Counted from the stretch's first letter, positions 28,408-37,503 are shown. The stretch: DNA of 64,000 nucleotides from Desulfobacteraceae bacterium (GCA_004796375.1 QZLA01000306.1:1-64000), one strand, 5' to 3'. Notes: a model not told the origin generated them from the letters alone. Translations and numbers: made by a program.

Positions 28408-29295
28408 ATGGTTACCCGTTTTTCCCGAGTTTTTTCACTGGTCTTTGTGCTGGCTTTGGCCCTGGGCACACACATCCGGGCCGAAGAGATCAGATGGCCC
28501 TATTTTCAATACCCGCCGTTGTACACCATTGACCAGGAAGGGAATGTTTCCGGGTACGGGGTTCATGTACAAAAGATTATCAGCCGCCATATGCCCGGTT
28601 ACACCCATAAAATGGTACTGGCTCAGCCGGCCAGGATCTTTGCAGACTATAAAAACGGGGAACGGTACCTCGCATATGGCCCGGTAAAAACACCTGAACG
28701 GGAAACCTATATGGTTTTCTCTCTGCCTTGCCGGCTGGTGTTTACCGACGGGGTAATCATGGACGCCAACAGGGCGCAACAATACCTACAGGGCGCAAAG
28801 ATCAGTCTTGAGAAATTGTTGTCCGACCCGCAAATGATCATGGGACACTCTAAAGATGCCAGTTACGGGCAGGAGATTGACGGAATCCTGAAGAAGTATG
28901 AGGGACGGTTTCAGCAGGAGGTCGTTACCGGAGAAGAGAGTGAATTCCGGCAAATCAAGATGATTCAGTCCGGACGGATTGACTGGATGATCTGGGATCC
29001 GCTCGGGGTGGTGCCCCTACTGAATAAAGCCGATCCCGACCATAAACTCGGAATCTACGAGATCGCCGAAAAGAAAAATACCCTTGTATTTGCCCATATC
29101 ACCGCCCCGAAGAACGAATGGGGCATACAGATGATCCGCCGGATCAACCGTATCCTCAAACAGGTGGTGGGAACCGATGAATTTTACCGCGGGTTGAGCC
29201 GGTGGGTGCCGGATGACCTTCAGGCTGCCTACCGTCAGGGGTACGAAGAGCTGATCATCAAGCCAGCGCTTGCCTATCAGCCCACGGAGCCCTGA
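28408..29295 (+). CDS. Periplasmic solute-binding-protein-like (SBP_bac_3 type)
   Basis: 295 residues: signal peptide (FSRVFSLVFVLALALGTHIRA) then a type II periplasmic binding fold opening with IRWPYFQYPPLYTIDQ..GYGVHVQKII, the usual start of the family-3 amino-acid-binding fold. It resembles orphan binding proteins that are not next to an ABC transporter. It lies between two minus-strand hybrid kinases, one of which has its own THI5-like domain, so it may present a ligand to a kinase. That role is inference. Confidence 0.75.
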   Translation: MVTRFSRVFSLVFVLALALGTHIRAEEIRWPYFQYPPLYTIDQEGNVSGYGVHVQKIISRHMPGYTHKMVLAQPARIFADYKNGERYLAYGPVKTPERETYMVFSLPCRLVFTDGVIMDANRAQQYLQGAKISLEKLLSDPQMIMGHSKDASYGQEIDGILKKYEGRFQQEVVTGEESEFRQIKMIQSGRIDWMIWDPLGVVPLLNKADPDHKLGIYEIAEKKNTLVFAHITAPKNEWGIQMIRRINRILKQVVGTDEFYRGLSRWVPDDLQAAYRQGYEELIIKPALAYQPTEP

Positions 29296-29316
29296 TTCTT
29301 CCGGCTGCCTGACGGA

Positions 29317-32300
29317 TTAAGCGTTCCTGGCCACCCGTTCCAACAGGTTGTTGATCCGGCTGATATACTTTTGATTCGGACATGGTTTGGATACATGATC
29401 AATATTGGGGTCCATCTCCCTGAGCTGATGGATGGACTCAAGAAATTCAATATTGCCGGATATGAAGAGAATCGGCATGTCCTGATCTGACGTTCGGATA
29501 TGATGATACACATCCATACCGTTCGCATCTCCGGGCAGGATATAATCCAGACTCACAAAATCATACGTATTCCGGTCAAAAAGATCCATGGCCATTTTTC
29601 CGGTATGGGCAATGTCCACCCGATGGTTGCAGGGCTCTTCCGTCAATATGGTATACTGAACATCTGAAATGGCCGATTCATCTTCAACCAGGAGAATATA
29701 TTTTTCATATTGGGTAATCCGTTCTGTGATGACCTCCTTCTCCTTGCGGGTCAGCTCCTTCTGGATTACCGGCAGGCTGATGGTAAACACGGTGCCCGCC
29801 CCCACAGTGGAGGACACGTCAATCGTCCCGTTATGCTGCTCGATGTACTTTTTCACATTGGCCATTCCATAGCCGGTTCCACGGATACCGGCTTTGTAGA
29901 CCCCGGAGGCATCCATACTGCCCTTGAGTGTAAATGCGGGTTCGTAAATCCGTGACAGGGCTTCCTCGGGTATACCGCACCCATTATCTTCAATGCGTAT
30001 CCGGATCTCATCATCGATAAACCCGGTTCCTATATTGATCTGCGGCGTGTCGGACAGTGACGTGGCATGGACTGAATTCTGGATCAGGTTGACCAATGCG
30101 TGCTCGATCATCCCCGGATCTGCAAGCAGATCCGGTATCCCGGGACTGTCTTCCCGTGTCAGGGAAATACCTTCCAGTTCTTTTTTCAACAGGTTCAACA
30201 CCAGATCAATCTTTTCACCCACCCTGAAATACGCCTGCTTGGGTTCCTGATCCTTGGCAAACGCCACCAGGTTTTTGGTCAGGTTTTTACCCCGGACGGT
30301 CTGTTGCTGGATGATTCCCAGTATCCGCCGGGTGTTTTCATCCTTGCAGTCTACCAGGGCAAGCTCGGTATTTCCCATGACAATACCCAGGATATTATTG
30401 AAGTCATGGGCCATCTTTCCTGCGATCTGTCCGACCAGGGCCATCTTTTTATGCTCACTGGCAATGTTCTGGGCCTCGATTTTCTCCTGCTCTGCCTCTT
30501 TTCGATCGGTAACGTCTTCATACACGCCAACCGCACCTTGAAAAGAACCATCTCCATCCAGAATCGCCCGATGATCCGATTTAATGAATTTGTGTCCCGT
30601 GCCTTCAACGGTCCGGCACTCACCTTCAAAATGCGCCGCCCCTGTTCGGATGGTGTGATCCACCTCCTGTCTCAACGGGCTGTCCGGCATGGATTCAATG
30701 ATATTGAACCCGATCAGTGCATTTTTGGAGGCGCTCATAATATCGGCGAATTTCTGGTTGCAGTCCGTGATGGTACCGGTTTGATCGAAATACATGATCC
30801 CCATGGGAGATTCATCAAATATCAGCCGGTATTTTTCCTCACTCTGCTGAAGGGCCGCCTCAATCTCTTTGAGTTCGGTGACATCCGGAAACACAATCTG
30901 TGATGCAATCTGGCGGCCCTGATCGTTCTGGACCGGACCGGCCGAGGCCACCACCCATCGCGAGCTGCCGTCTTTTCTCACTACCCTGAGAAGCTGTTCA
31001 GTGACCCGGCCGCCTTTAATGGCTTTGGCCAGGGGGAGCTCTTGAACCTCCAGGATCCGGCCTCCCGGGGTGAGGGTCTCCCATTGCTCATACACCTCCT
31101 GAAGGTGCAGTCCCAGGATATCCGTGTCTTCCATGCCCAGATTCTCCTTACAGGCCGGATTCACAATTCTCAGCCGCCCCTCCAGGTCGGCAACGGCAAT
31201 GGGAATGGGGGACTGCTCCACCACGGAATCCATGAGATTCTTCATTTCGATCATCTCCCGCTGATAGAGCATACTGTTCAGTGCATCGGATATCCGACGG
31301 CCGATGGTACTGAAAATACGCTTTTCCTGGAGGGTCCAGACACGGTCGGAAGCGCATTGATGAAGCCCAAACATCCAGGGGACTCCTTTTTGGGGCCTGA
31401 TCGCCATGAACATCTGGGACCGGACATGATACTCACCCGGTGCCGGCACTGAAAGCGGTTTTTGATTCCCGGGCCCATAGGTTATCGGCTTGTCCGTACC
31501 CAGGGCATCCAGCATATCCCCTTTAAAGGGTTCAATCATGGGAATGGTCGCATCCAGTTGCGCAGCCCCGGGGAAATCAGGATTCGTTGCTTCAAACGGT
31601 ACTTTAAAGGATGCTGCATCAGGATCGCAGGGATGAAGAAGCCAGGCCCGGTCGCAGTTAAAAATGGAAAGGGTTTCCTTTAGCACACTCTCCAGCTTAT
31701 GTTCGGGCTCATCCGACGCCTGGATAACTGAATTGATACGGTTCATGCTTTCCAGAAGATAAATATGCTCCTGCCGCTCCCCGGCCATCTGCTCGCGTTC
31801 CAGGATCTCTGCTTTCAGTTTATGATTCAGGTTGAAGAGCACAAATGCCAGGGTAGCTGCCACCAGACAGATCATCACTGTCGCACCCAATGCCCACATG
31901 ACCCACCCGTAACTTCCGGGCTGCGACGGATCATACATGAACCCGTCCAGTGAAAACCCGGGGTCAATCATATCCAGCTTCGCATAAACAGCGGCAATGT
32001 GCTGCCATCGACCGGGGTTCATATGCCCGACCTGAACCAGGTCCGGAGACATGATCTGACGGATCGCACGGGCCTCATATAGAAGGTGCTCCCTGCTTTT
32101 CTCAACACGGTATTGCTGCCGGATGAGATCAACCATCTCTTCGGGATGATCCATGGCGTAAGCCCATCCCTTTAATGAAGCACTTAAAAAGGCGTTCACC
32201 CGCTCAGGATGTGTGCTGATTTCCTGCTCTGTTGTGAACAGGCAGTCCGCATAAAAATCCACACCGTATGTCTGGGGTGAAATGATCATTGGCTCTATGC

Positions 32301-32901
32301 CCTGCCTGAGAAGATGCCAGGGTTCATTGGTCAGATAGGCACTCACCGCATCGGTACGCCCCTCAATCAAATCCTCAAGATTGTATGTTTGATCGATCCG
32401 CCGGATGGCGCCGATGGGTACCCCCTCATTTAAAAAAGCGGCCAGGATATCTGCATCCTTTTTACCCGGAAGCAGCATCACCCGCTTGCCGATCAGCCCC
32501 TGAATGCTGGAAATGCCGGATGATTTCTTTGACAGAAGAATGGAAGGTGAATGCTGGAAAATGGGTGCCAGCACCACAAAAGGGTCGCCTTCTGCCCGAT
32601 GCAGGAGAAGTTCCGAACCGGCCACACCATACTGGGCATTGCCATTGATCAACTCCTCTCGCGCAAACCGGCCTTCTCCGCCCTCAACAAGGCTGACCTC
32701 CAGTCCGGCTTGTTGGTAGAATCCCTTGTGACGGGCTGCATAATATCCGGCAAACTGAAACTGATGCCGCCATGCCAACTGAAGAGAGATCTGGTCTTCG
32801 CATCTGACCATGCCGTTCGGTAAAACAAACAGGATGAACAGAATGGACAAAGGTATCAATCCATACTTTCTGAGCATGACTGCGATACGATCAATTGACA
32901 T
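29317..32901 (-). CDS. Hybrid histidine kinase with THI5/NMT1-like sensor, GAF, PAS domains and receiver
   Basis: 1194 residues. A signal or anchor helix at 12-32 is followed by a periplasmic NMT1/THI5/SsuA-like binding domain at about 36-290 (SLQLAWRHQFQFAGYYAA, the hallmark opening), a transmembrane helix near 334-356, a GAF-like domain at 385-530, two PAS domains at about 550-680 and 690-800, a kinase core with H in GKMAHDFNNIL and ATPase motif GTGYGMANVKKYI, and a receiver at about 1075-1190 with aspartate in DFVSLDYILPG. THI5-like folds bind thiamine precursors, sulfonates or similar compounds, so this is a one-piece ligand sensor. No separate output regulator is adjacent. Confidence 0.92.
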   Translation of the reverse strand: MSIDRIAVMLRKYGLIPLSILFILFVLPNGMVRCEDQISLQLAWRHQFQFAGYYAARHKGFYQQAGLEVSLVEGGEGRFAREELINGNAQYGVAGSELLLHRAEGDPFVVLAPIFQHSPSILLSKKSSGISSIQGLIGKRVMLLPGKKDADILAAFLNEGVPIGAIRRIDQTYNLEDLIEGRTDAVSAYLTNEPWHLLRQGIEPMIISPQTYGVDFYADCLFTTEQEISTHPERVNAFLSASLKGWAYAMDHPEEMVDLIRQQYRVEKSREHLLYEARAIRQIMSPDLVQVGHMNPGRWQHIAAVYAKLDMIDPGFSLDGFMYDPSQPGSYGWVMWALGATVMICLVAATLAFVLFNLNHKLKAEILEREQMAGERQEHIYLLESMNRINSVIQASDEPEHKLESVLKETLSIFNCDRAWLLHPCDPDAASFKVPFEATNPDFPGAAQLDATIPMIEPFKGDMLDALGTDKPITYGPGNQKPLSVPAPGEYHVRSQMFMAIRPQKGVPWMFGLHQCASDRVWTLQEKRIFSTIGRRISDALNSMLYQREMIEMKNLMDSVVEQSPIPIAVADLEGRLRIVNPACKENLGMEDTDILGLHLQEVYEQWETLTPGGRILEVQELPLAKAIKGGRVTEQLLRVVRKDGSSRWVVASAGPVQNDQGRQIASQIVFPDVTELKEIEAALQQSEEKYRLIFDESPMGIMYFDQTGTITDCNQKFADIMSASKNALIGFNIIESMPDSPLRQEVDHTIRTGAAHFEGECRTVEGTGHKFIKSDHRAILDGDGSFQGAVGVYEDVTDRKEAEQEKIEAQNIASEHKKMALVGQIAGKMAHDFNNILGIVMGNTELALVDCKDENTRRILGIIQQQTVRGKNLTKNLVAFAKDQEPKQAYFRVGEKIDLVLNLLKKELEGISLTREDSPGIPDLLADPGMIEHALVNLIQNSVHATSLSDTPQINIGTGFIDDEIRIRIEDNGCGIPEEALSRIYEPAFTLKGSMDASGVYKAGIRGTGYGMANVKKYIEQHNGTIDVSSTVGAGTVFTISLPVIQKELTRKEKEVITERITQYEKYILLVEDESAISDVQYTILTEEPCNHRVDIAHTGKMAMDLFDRNTYDFVSLDYILPGDANGMDVYHHIRTSDQDMPILFISGNIEFLESIHQLREMDPNIDHVSKPCPNQKYISRINNLLERVARNA

Positions 32902-33044
32902 TCATCCTGCCTTTACGATTAAAACACGTCAAATGTGGCTCAAAAACGACCTTGATACGTTGAATGGGTTAAGGATACCGTAAAACACTCCGGTTTGCAA
33001 AAATATTTATACTGCCGGAAAGGGCTTGGGATCGCTTTTCTATA

Positions 33045-33491
33045 TCATCCGGTACTGACCCGGTCTTCCAGCGCCTGCAGGCCGAAGCACCAGGCCTGGT
33101 CCTGCCATTGCCTGGCCTGCTCCCAATCATCAGAGCTGCGCCATCCGGAATGGACCAGATGAACCCGCGTGCCCTCATCCTCAGGCACGAAAAACACGAC
33201 CACATGGGTCAAGGGGTCTGCCTGATTGGCAAAGTGCTTAAACTGTTCCGGGCTGCGCCATTCAAATGAGAGAAACCGGTCAGGTTCTATGGCCGTAATC
33301 CTGCAGCCCAGTGTGCTGTTCAACCGCTTGTTCTCTGGCTGCCAGAACAGTTCGAATTTTCCCCCTTCAACCGGCTCGACCTCTGCCTTTCGAGCCAACC
33401 AGGATTCCAGCAGCCGGTTCCGGGTAAACATGCTGAATGCTTCCCCCGGGCCGCATGGGAGTAACACCTGGCGATGAATAATACTATCCAT
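33045..33491 (-). CDS. SRPBCC/AHSA1-family protein
   Basis: 148 residues of the START-like, Aha1-C-terminal (AHSA1) fold: residues 1-30 HRQVLLPCGPGEAFSMFT, then GGKFELFW, ITAIEPDRFLSFEWRS, THVVVFFVPEDEGTRVHLVHSGW. The family has a ligand-binding cavity, and the function is rarely known. It is monocistronic with a weak ribosome site. An inverted repeat lies about 80 bases upstream (33572-33593). Confidence 0.85.
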   Translation of the reverse strand: MDSIIHRQVLLPCGPGEAFSMFTRNRLLESWLARKAEVEPVEGGKFELFWQPENKRLNSTLGCRITAIEPDRFLSFEWRSPEQFKHFANQADPLTHVVVFFVPEDEGTRVHLVHSGWRSSDDWEQARQWQDQAWCFGLQALEDRVSTG

Positions 33492-33571
33492 GATCTTTTT
33501 AACCCCGTTGAATGGACAAGGAAGTCTGTTTTTAACTCCGGCGATGCCCTGTAATAGTTATCTGTAAAATC

Positions 33572-33593
33572 TATCTGTTATTTTAAACAGATA
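33572..33593. repeat. Inverted repeat TATCTGTT / AACAGATA
   Basis: Perfect 8-base arms with a 6-base spacer, plus a further TATCTGT 13 bases upstream at 33559. It lies in the 257-base gap between two minus-strand genes and could be an operator for the AHSA1-like gene or a weak terminator of the acetyltransferase gene. Confidence 0.35.
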
Positions 33594-33748
33594 TAAGCGC
33601 ATCATTTTTCTCATATCAGAATTCAAACCGAATAATCAAGAGATTTCATATCCGGAGCAAAAAATTTCGCCCACCACTCAAAAGCAGGTAAAACCCATTG
33701 ACCTTTATCCCCCACTCAACACATAAATCCGTGTTACGGACAGGTTGT

Positions 33749-34189
33749 CTATTCACTCTCAGGATACAGGCGCTTTCCCATGCTGACCCGCTTTTCCTCG
33801 GAAAAACCATTGGCGACATAAAATTGCTGAACCGCCTCATTCCCCTCCATGATCTGGAGATTGACCTTGAGGCAACCCACTTTCAAAAGTCTATTCTCAG
33901 CATGGGTCAACAGGGATGACCCGAGCCCCTGCTTTCGTTGTGCCGGATGAACGGCAATGGAATAGATCCATCCCCTGTGGCCGTCATAACCTGCCATGAC
34001 CGTGCCGACCACCTGGTTATCGGTACAGGCCACGAAAAACAGGCCATCCCCGTATTGGAGTTTCTTGTCAATGACCAGCTCCGGAGCATTGTGTGCTGCT
34101 TCATATCCAAATACGGCCTGCCAGAGATCCTTCACCTCATTTCTGTGAACCGCATTGTCATATTCAACGATCTCTATCTGACGTCTCAT
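33749..34189 (-). CDS. GNAT acetyltransferase (YpeA/RimI-like)
   Basis: 146 residues from the ATG at 34189, nine bases after GGAAGG; a GTG at 34198 is the alternative. The acetyl-CoA binding motif A is IYSIAVHPAQRKQGLGSSLL (Q/R-x2-G-x-G/A), followed by AVQQFYVANGFSEE, the usual end of motif B. The overall pattern resembles YpeA. Substrate unknown. It is divergent from the PGRP amidase; the 11-bp repeat element lies between them. Confidence 0.87.
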   Translation of the reverse strand: MRRQIEIVEYDNAVHRNEVKDLWQAVFGYEAAHNAPELVIDKKLQYGDGLFFVACTDNQVVGTVMAGYDGHRGWIYSIAVHPAQRKQGLGSSLLTHAENRLLKVGCLKVNLQIMEGNEAVQQFYVANGFSEEKRVSMGKRLYPESE

Positions 34190-34206
34190 CTTTTGCACCC
34201 TTCCGA

Positions 34207-34239
34207 TTTTACATCTTTTTTACAAAGGTTTTACCACTG
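34207..34239 (+). promoter_or_regulatory. Three exact 11-bp direct repeats before the PGRP amidase gene
   Basis: TTTTACATCTT, TTTTACAAAGG and TTTTACCACTG follow one another at an exact 11-base period, ending 65 bases before the amidase ATG. Period and array form are those of OmpR/PhoB-family binding sites. A matching array (34940-34972) precedes the efflux operon encoding such a regulator. Confidence 0.65.
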
Positions 34240-34304
34240 CATGACACCTCTTCGCCTGTTTAAGGATAAAAATCAAGCAAGATTAACCTGCATGGGAGAA
34301 AACG

Positions 34305-34934
34305 ATGAAAAAATGCAGCATGTCCCTGATCCTGACCCTTGTTCTTGGAATGAGTGCCGCCTGTTTTGCCCTGGCCGGAAAAAACACACCCTCCTGGACG
34401 GATATCTACACCAAGAAAACCAGGATCGCCCGGGGCTGGAAGTATATTGTCATCCACCACAGCGCCACAGACGCCGGCAGTGCAAAGGCATTCCATAAAT
34501 ACCATTCGGACCGGGGGTATGGCGGCTTGTGCTACCACTTTGTCATCGGGAACGGAAACGGTTCTCCAGACGGAAAAATCGAAGAGGGGTTCCGCTGGAA
34601 AGAACAGATGGCCGGTACCCATGTGGATGTGAATTCCTGGTATCACAATATATTCGGGATCGGCATCTGTCTTGTGGGAAACTTTGAAAAATCCTCACCC
34701 ACCGAAAAGCAGATGCGTGCGCTCACCCGTTTGGTCAAGTCACTTTGCTTGGATTACGGCATCCCTGAAAAGAATATTATCGGTCACCAGGATGTCCCCT
34801 TCGGAGATATAAAGTGGAACACAAAGCGTATTCACGTCACATTCAAAGGAAAACAAACCGCAAAAACCAGTTGCCCGGGCAGGCATTTCCCGGACATCGG
34901 GGAACTCTTCGCAACGCATCACCCGCCGATTTGA
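34305..34934 (+). CDS. Exported PGRP/Amidase_2 peptidoglycan amidase
   Basis: 209 residues with a signal peptide (KKCSMSLILTLVLGMSAACFALA). The zinc amidase fold has YIVIHHSATDAG (first zinc histidine), YHFVIGNGNGSPDGKIEEG, GICLVGNF, and near the end RIHVTF and TSCPGRHFP, which supply the second histidine and the cysteine ligand. It hydrolyses N-acetylmuramoyl-L-alanine bonds in the periplasm, for turnover or sensing of muropeptides. The ATG has GGGAG upstream. It ends 96 bases before the small first gene of the RND operon and shares with it an upstream repeat array. Confidence 0.88.
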   Translation: MKKCSMSLILTLVLGMSAACFALAGKNTPSWTDIYTKKTRIARGWKYIVIHHSATDAGSAKAFHKYHSDRGYGGLCYHFVIGNGNGSPDGKIEEGFRWKEQMAGTHVDVNSWYHNIFGIGICLVGNFEKSSPTEKQMRALTRLVKSLCLDYGIPEKNIIGHQDVPFGDIKWNTKRIHVTFKGKQTAKTSCPGRHFPDIGELFATHHPPI

Positions 34935-34939
34935 CATTT

Positions 34940-34972
34940 TTTTCACATCTTTTTCACAAAGTTTTCAACACC
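34940..34972 (+). promoter_or_regulatory. Three exact 11-bp direct repeats before the RND efflux operon
   Basis: TTTTCACATCT, TTTTCACAAAG and TTTTCAACACC stand at an exact 11-base period, ending 58 bases before the first ATG of the operon. Copy 1 and copy 2 differ from those at 34207 mainly by A/C at the fifth and sixth bases. Proposed site for the OmpR-family regulator at 40833. Confidence 0.65.
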
Positions 34973-35030
34973 CTCCTGCTAACCTGCCGCTGAATCAAAA
35001 CCAGGGTATCAACAAAAAAAGGAGGGTATC

Positions 35031-35198
35031 ATGACGCATCAAAACCGCCTGGGGCAACTCCTCAGGCCTGTCACAATCTTTCGCATCCTCATGATTCTCT
35101 CCGGTTTCTTCGGGATTGCGGTCATGGCCTCACTCCTGTCCAGATCATATTCGCATTTCGTATACCGGTTTTTTGTTGCCGGATTATTCAACCATTAA
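35031..35198 (+). CDS. Small single-helix membrane protein, first gene of the efflux operon
   Basis: 55 residues from an ATG with a very strong ribosome site (AAAGGAGGG, spacing 4). The product has a basic N-terminus, one hydrophobic helix (about 15-38, IFRILMILSGFFGIAVMASLL) and a short polar/aromatic tail. No family recognised. Position 27 bases before the adaptor gene and the strong translation signal argue that it is real; small membrane proteins associated with RND pumps (for example AcrZ) are a precedent, but no similarity is claimed. Confidence 0.6.
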   Translation: MTHQNRLGQLLRPVTIFRILMILSGFFGIAVMASLLSRSYSHFVYRFFVAGLFNH

Positions 35199-35225
35199 CC
35201 GCATAACGCCCTAAGGCGCTCATCC

Positions 35226-36524
35226 ATGTTAAAGAAAATCCTTTTATGTACACTGTTGTTACTCTCCGGTATCGCTGGAATGCTGGCCATGGCATCTTTC
35301 AAAACGCCCCTGAGTCAAAGGACAGATCCTGTGCCGGCAAGGCTTTCCGTATCCGTAATCCAGGTACATCCGGAAGATGCCGCCCCGGTGATCACCGGAT
35401 ACGGCAGGGTCTACACGGTGCAGACGGTTGACTTATCCCCGCGGGTCAGCGGGCTCATCACCCATATCAACCCCAGGCTGGAGCCCGGGGAAACCCTGTC
35501 AAAAGGAGAACTTTTATTTCTCCTGGATGAAAAAGACTATAAACAACCCGTAACGGAACTGTCTTCAGAGGCACAAAGGCTGGAGAGCCGCCTTGAACAG
35601 ATCCGGGCCGGCCATGCCGTCAACCAGAAGCGATATGAGCTGGCCCGGCGCAATCTCGACATTTCACACGGCCGATATAACCGCCTCAAGGCGTTACATG
35701 AAAAGAAGGTGAGTGCAAAATCCACCCTGGATGAAGCCGCTGACCAACTGAACACTGCCAAAGATAATGCTGCACGCCTGTCCTGGATGGTTGAAGAATT
35801 CCCGTTTACACTCAAGCAGGTGCGCGCCCAGCTCGAACAGGTCAACGCCAGACTGGCGGCTGCGCAAGATGACCTGAATCACTGCAGAATGGTTGCGCCC
35901 TTCGATTGCCGGATCAAACACGTGGATGCAGAAAAAGGTCAATATGTGACCAAGGGCCGGCCCATACTGTCACTTGCGGATGATTCCATCCTGGAGGTCC
36001 AAATCAGTCTCGACAGTCGTGACGCTATAAAATGGCTGCGGTTTACCTCCCATGATCCTGAAAATCGTTATCCGTGGTTCTCCTCCCTTGAACCGGTGAC
36101 CTGCCAGGTGTTCTGGGCCGACGACGATCAAGTACCGCCCTGGCAGGGGCTGCTCCACAGGGTGATCCGGTATGACCCTGACATGCACACCCTGGTACTT
36201 GCCATAAGGATCGATGCACGCAGGGAAAAAGGTGCGCACAGACAGTTCCCCCTTGTGGAAGGAATGTTCTGCCGTGCACTGATCCCCGGCAGGACGGTTG
36301 AACATGTATACCGGCTTCCCCGGTCTTCTGTTACCGCAGAGCCGTCCATCCGCCTGGCGTGCAATAACCGGTTAAAAACCATACCGGTAGAAACCCTGTG
36401 GGTACTGAAAGAAGATGCATTCATAACCGGTGCTTTAGTCCCGGGTGATCAGGTGATTGTCGACCCCTTGATCCATCCGGTTGAGCATACACCACTGACT
36501 ATAATTCCATTAACAAAGGAGTAA
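35226..36524 (+). CDS. RND efflux periplasmic adaptor (HlyD/MFP family)
   Basis: 432 residues. An N-terminal hydrophobic anchor at about 4-24 is followed by a lipoyl half (VDLSPRVSGLITHINPRLEPGETLSKGELLFLLDEKDY near 75-110), a long alpha-helical coiled coil at about 110-220, the second lipoyl half (CRIKHVDAEKGQYVTKGRPILSLADD), and beta-barrel and membrane-proximal domains. It bridges the inner-membrane pump with the outer membrane. Second gene of the operon, five bases before the beta-barrel gene. Confidence 0.9.
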   Translation: MLKKILLCTLLLLSGIAGMLAMASFKTPLSQRTDPVPARLSVSVIQVHPEDAAPVITGYGRVYTVQTVDLSPRVSGLITHINPRLEPGETLSKGELLFLLDEKDYKQPVTELSSEAQRLESRLEQIRAGHAVNQKRYELARRNLDISHGRYNRLKALHEKKVSAKSTLDEAADQLNTAKDNAARLSWMVEEFPFTLKQVRAQLEQVNARLAAAQDDLNHCRMVAPFDCRIKHVDAEKGQYVTKGRPILSLADDSILEVQISLDSRDAIKWLRFTSHDPENRYPWFSSLEPVTCQVFWADDDQVPPWQGLLHRVIRYDPDMHTLVLAIRIDARREKGAHRQFPLVEGMFCRALIPGRTVEHVYRLPRSSVTAEPSIRLACNNRLKTIPVETLWVLKEDAFITGALVPGDQVIVDPLIHPVEHTPLTIIPLTKE

Positions 36525-36528
36525 AAAG

Positions 36529-37503
36529 ATGAAATTTAGAATTCTCATTTCGATTTGCCTGTTGCTGCTGTTCCACCTGTTACCGGCTGCCTGGTCACAA
36601 GATTCTTCGCCCGATGGATTTTACGGACGAGTCGATCTCGGAGGGCTGTGGATGAGCAGCAAGAGCTGGCTGGAGGCGGGTGACGATAACAGGCGCCTGG
36701 AAACCCTGGACCAGAAACCCAAGGGCCAAAGCGAATGGCTTCCGGTACCGAGTTTTGAACTCGGCTACTACTTCAACCATGACAGCCGGGTTTACTTTGG
36801 CATCCCCTTTGAGGAGGAGCCGCGGCCCACACTTGGAATTGAATTTGAAACCCCTGCCGGCATTGAGCTGGGTGCCAGCCTTTTCTACGGTATTCCGGAT
36901 GAGGTGTGGACGGATCCTTACCTGACCGGCGTCAACCGTGTCGAAACCGATGAGACCCGGTTTGGTGGAGAAATCACCTGTGAGATCAACGGATGGGAAC
37001 TTGGGTATGAACTGGAACAGGTGGATGTGGACAAAGATGATATTGGAAAACGGTTCTCAGAACTGAAACGGGACGGCATGATCCACCAGTTTGAACTGTC
37101 CTGGGACATCGAACTCGGCAGCGGGTTTGAGCTGATCCCCGGTGCCGCATATACCCTGGCCGATATAGACGGTAAAGCCAACCGGTATAATGGATACACG
37201 GCAAATCTCGACCTGGAAAAAAACTGGGAAAACATTGAACTCAAATTATCTCTGGAGGCCGGCACCCACGATTACGACGCCATCCACCCCATCTTCAGCA
37301 ATACGAGAAAAGATGATGTCTATGAGGCAATGGCCAGTGTGTCATGGTTCAACCCCCTTGGGTTTGAAGGATTTGCCGTCCGGGCCGGCGGCGGATACGA
37401 GCGATGCAACTCCAATATCAACTTCTACGACAGTGAGGGCGCATTTGCCTTTGTCACCCTGGGTTATGAATTTGGTTCAACCCGGAAACACCGTCATGAT
37501 TAA
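36529..37503 (+). CDS. Outer-membrane beta-barrel protein (not TolC-like)
   Basis: 324 residues with a signal peptide (KFRILISICLLLLFHLLPAAWS). The mature part consists of alternating amphipathic strands (GFYGRVDLGGLW, SFELGYYFNHDSRVYFGI, PTLGIEFETPAGIELGASLFYGI, ITCEINGWELGYELEQV) and ends in AFAFVTLGYEFGS..., a barrel-closing strand. There is no coiled-coil TolC domain. It may fall in the DUF2860-type family; I am not certain. Its place between adaptor and pump, with AAAGGAG upstream, suggests a pump partner or a protein responding to the same envelope stress. Confidence 0.75.
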   Translation: MKFRILISICLLLLFHLLPAAWSQDSSPDGFYGRVDLGGLWMSSKSWLEAGDDNRRLETLDQKPKGQSEWLPVPSFELGYYFNHDSRVYFGIPFEEEPRPTLGIEFETPAGIELGASLFYGIPDEVWTDPYLTGVNRVETDETRFGGEITCEINGWELGYELEQVDVDKDDIGKRFSELKRDGMIHQFELSWDIELGSGFELIPGAAYTLADIDGKANRYNGYTANLDLEKNWENIELKLSLEAGTHDYDAIHPIFSNTRKDDVYEAMASVSWFNPLGFEGFAVRAGGGYERCNSNINFYDSEGAFAFVTLGYEFGSTRKHRHD

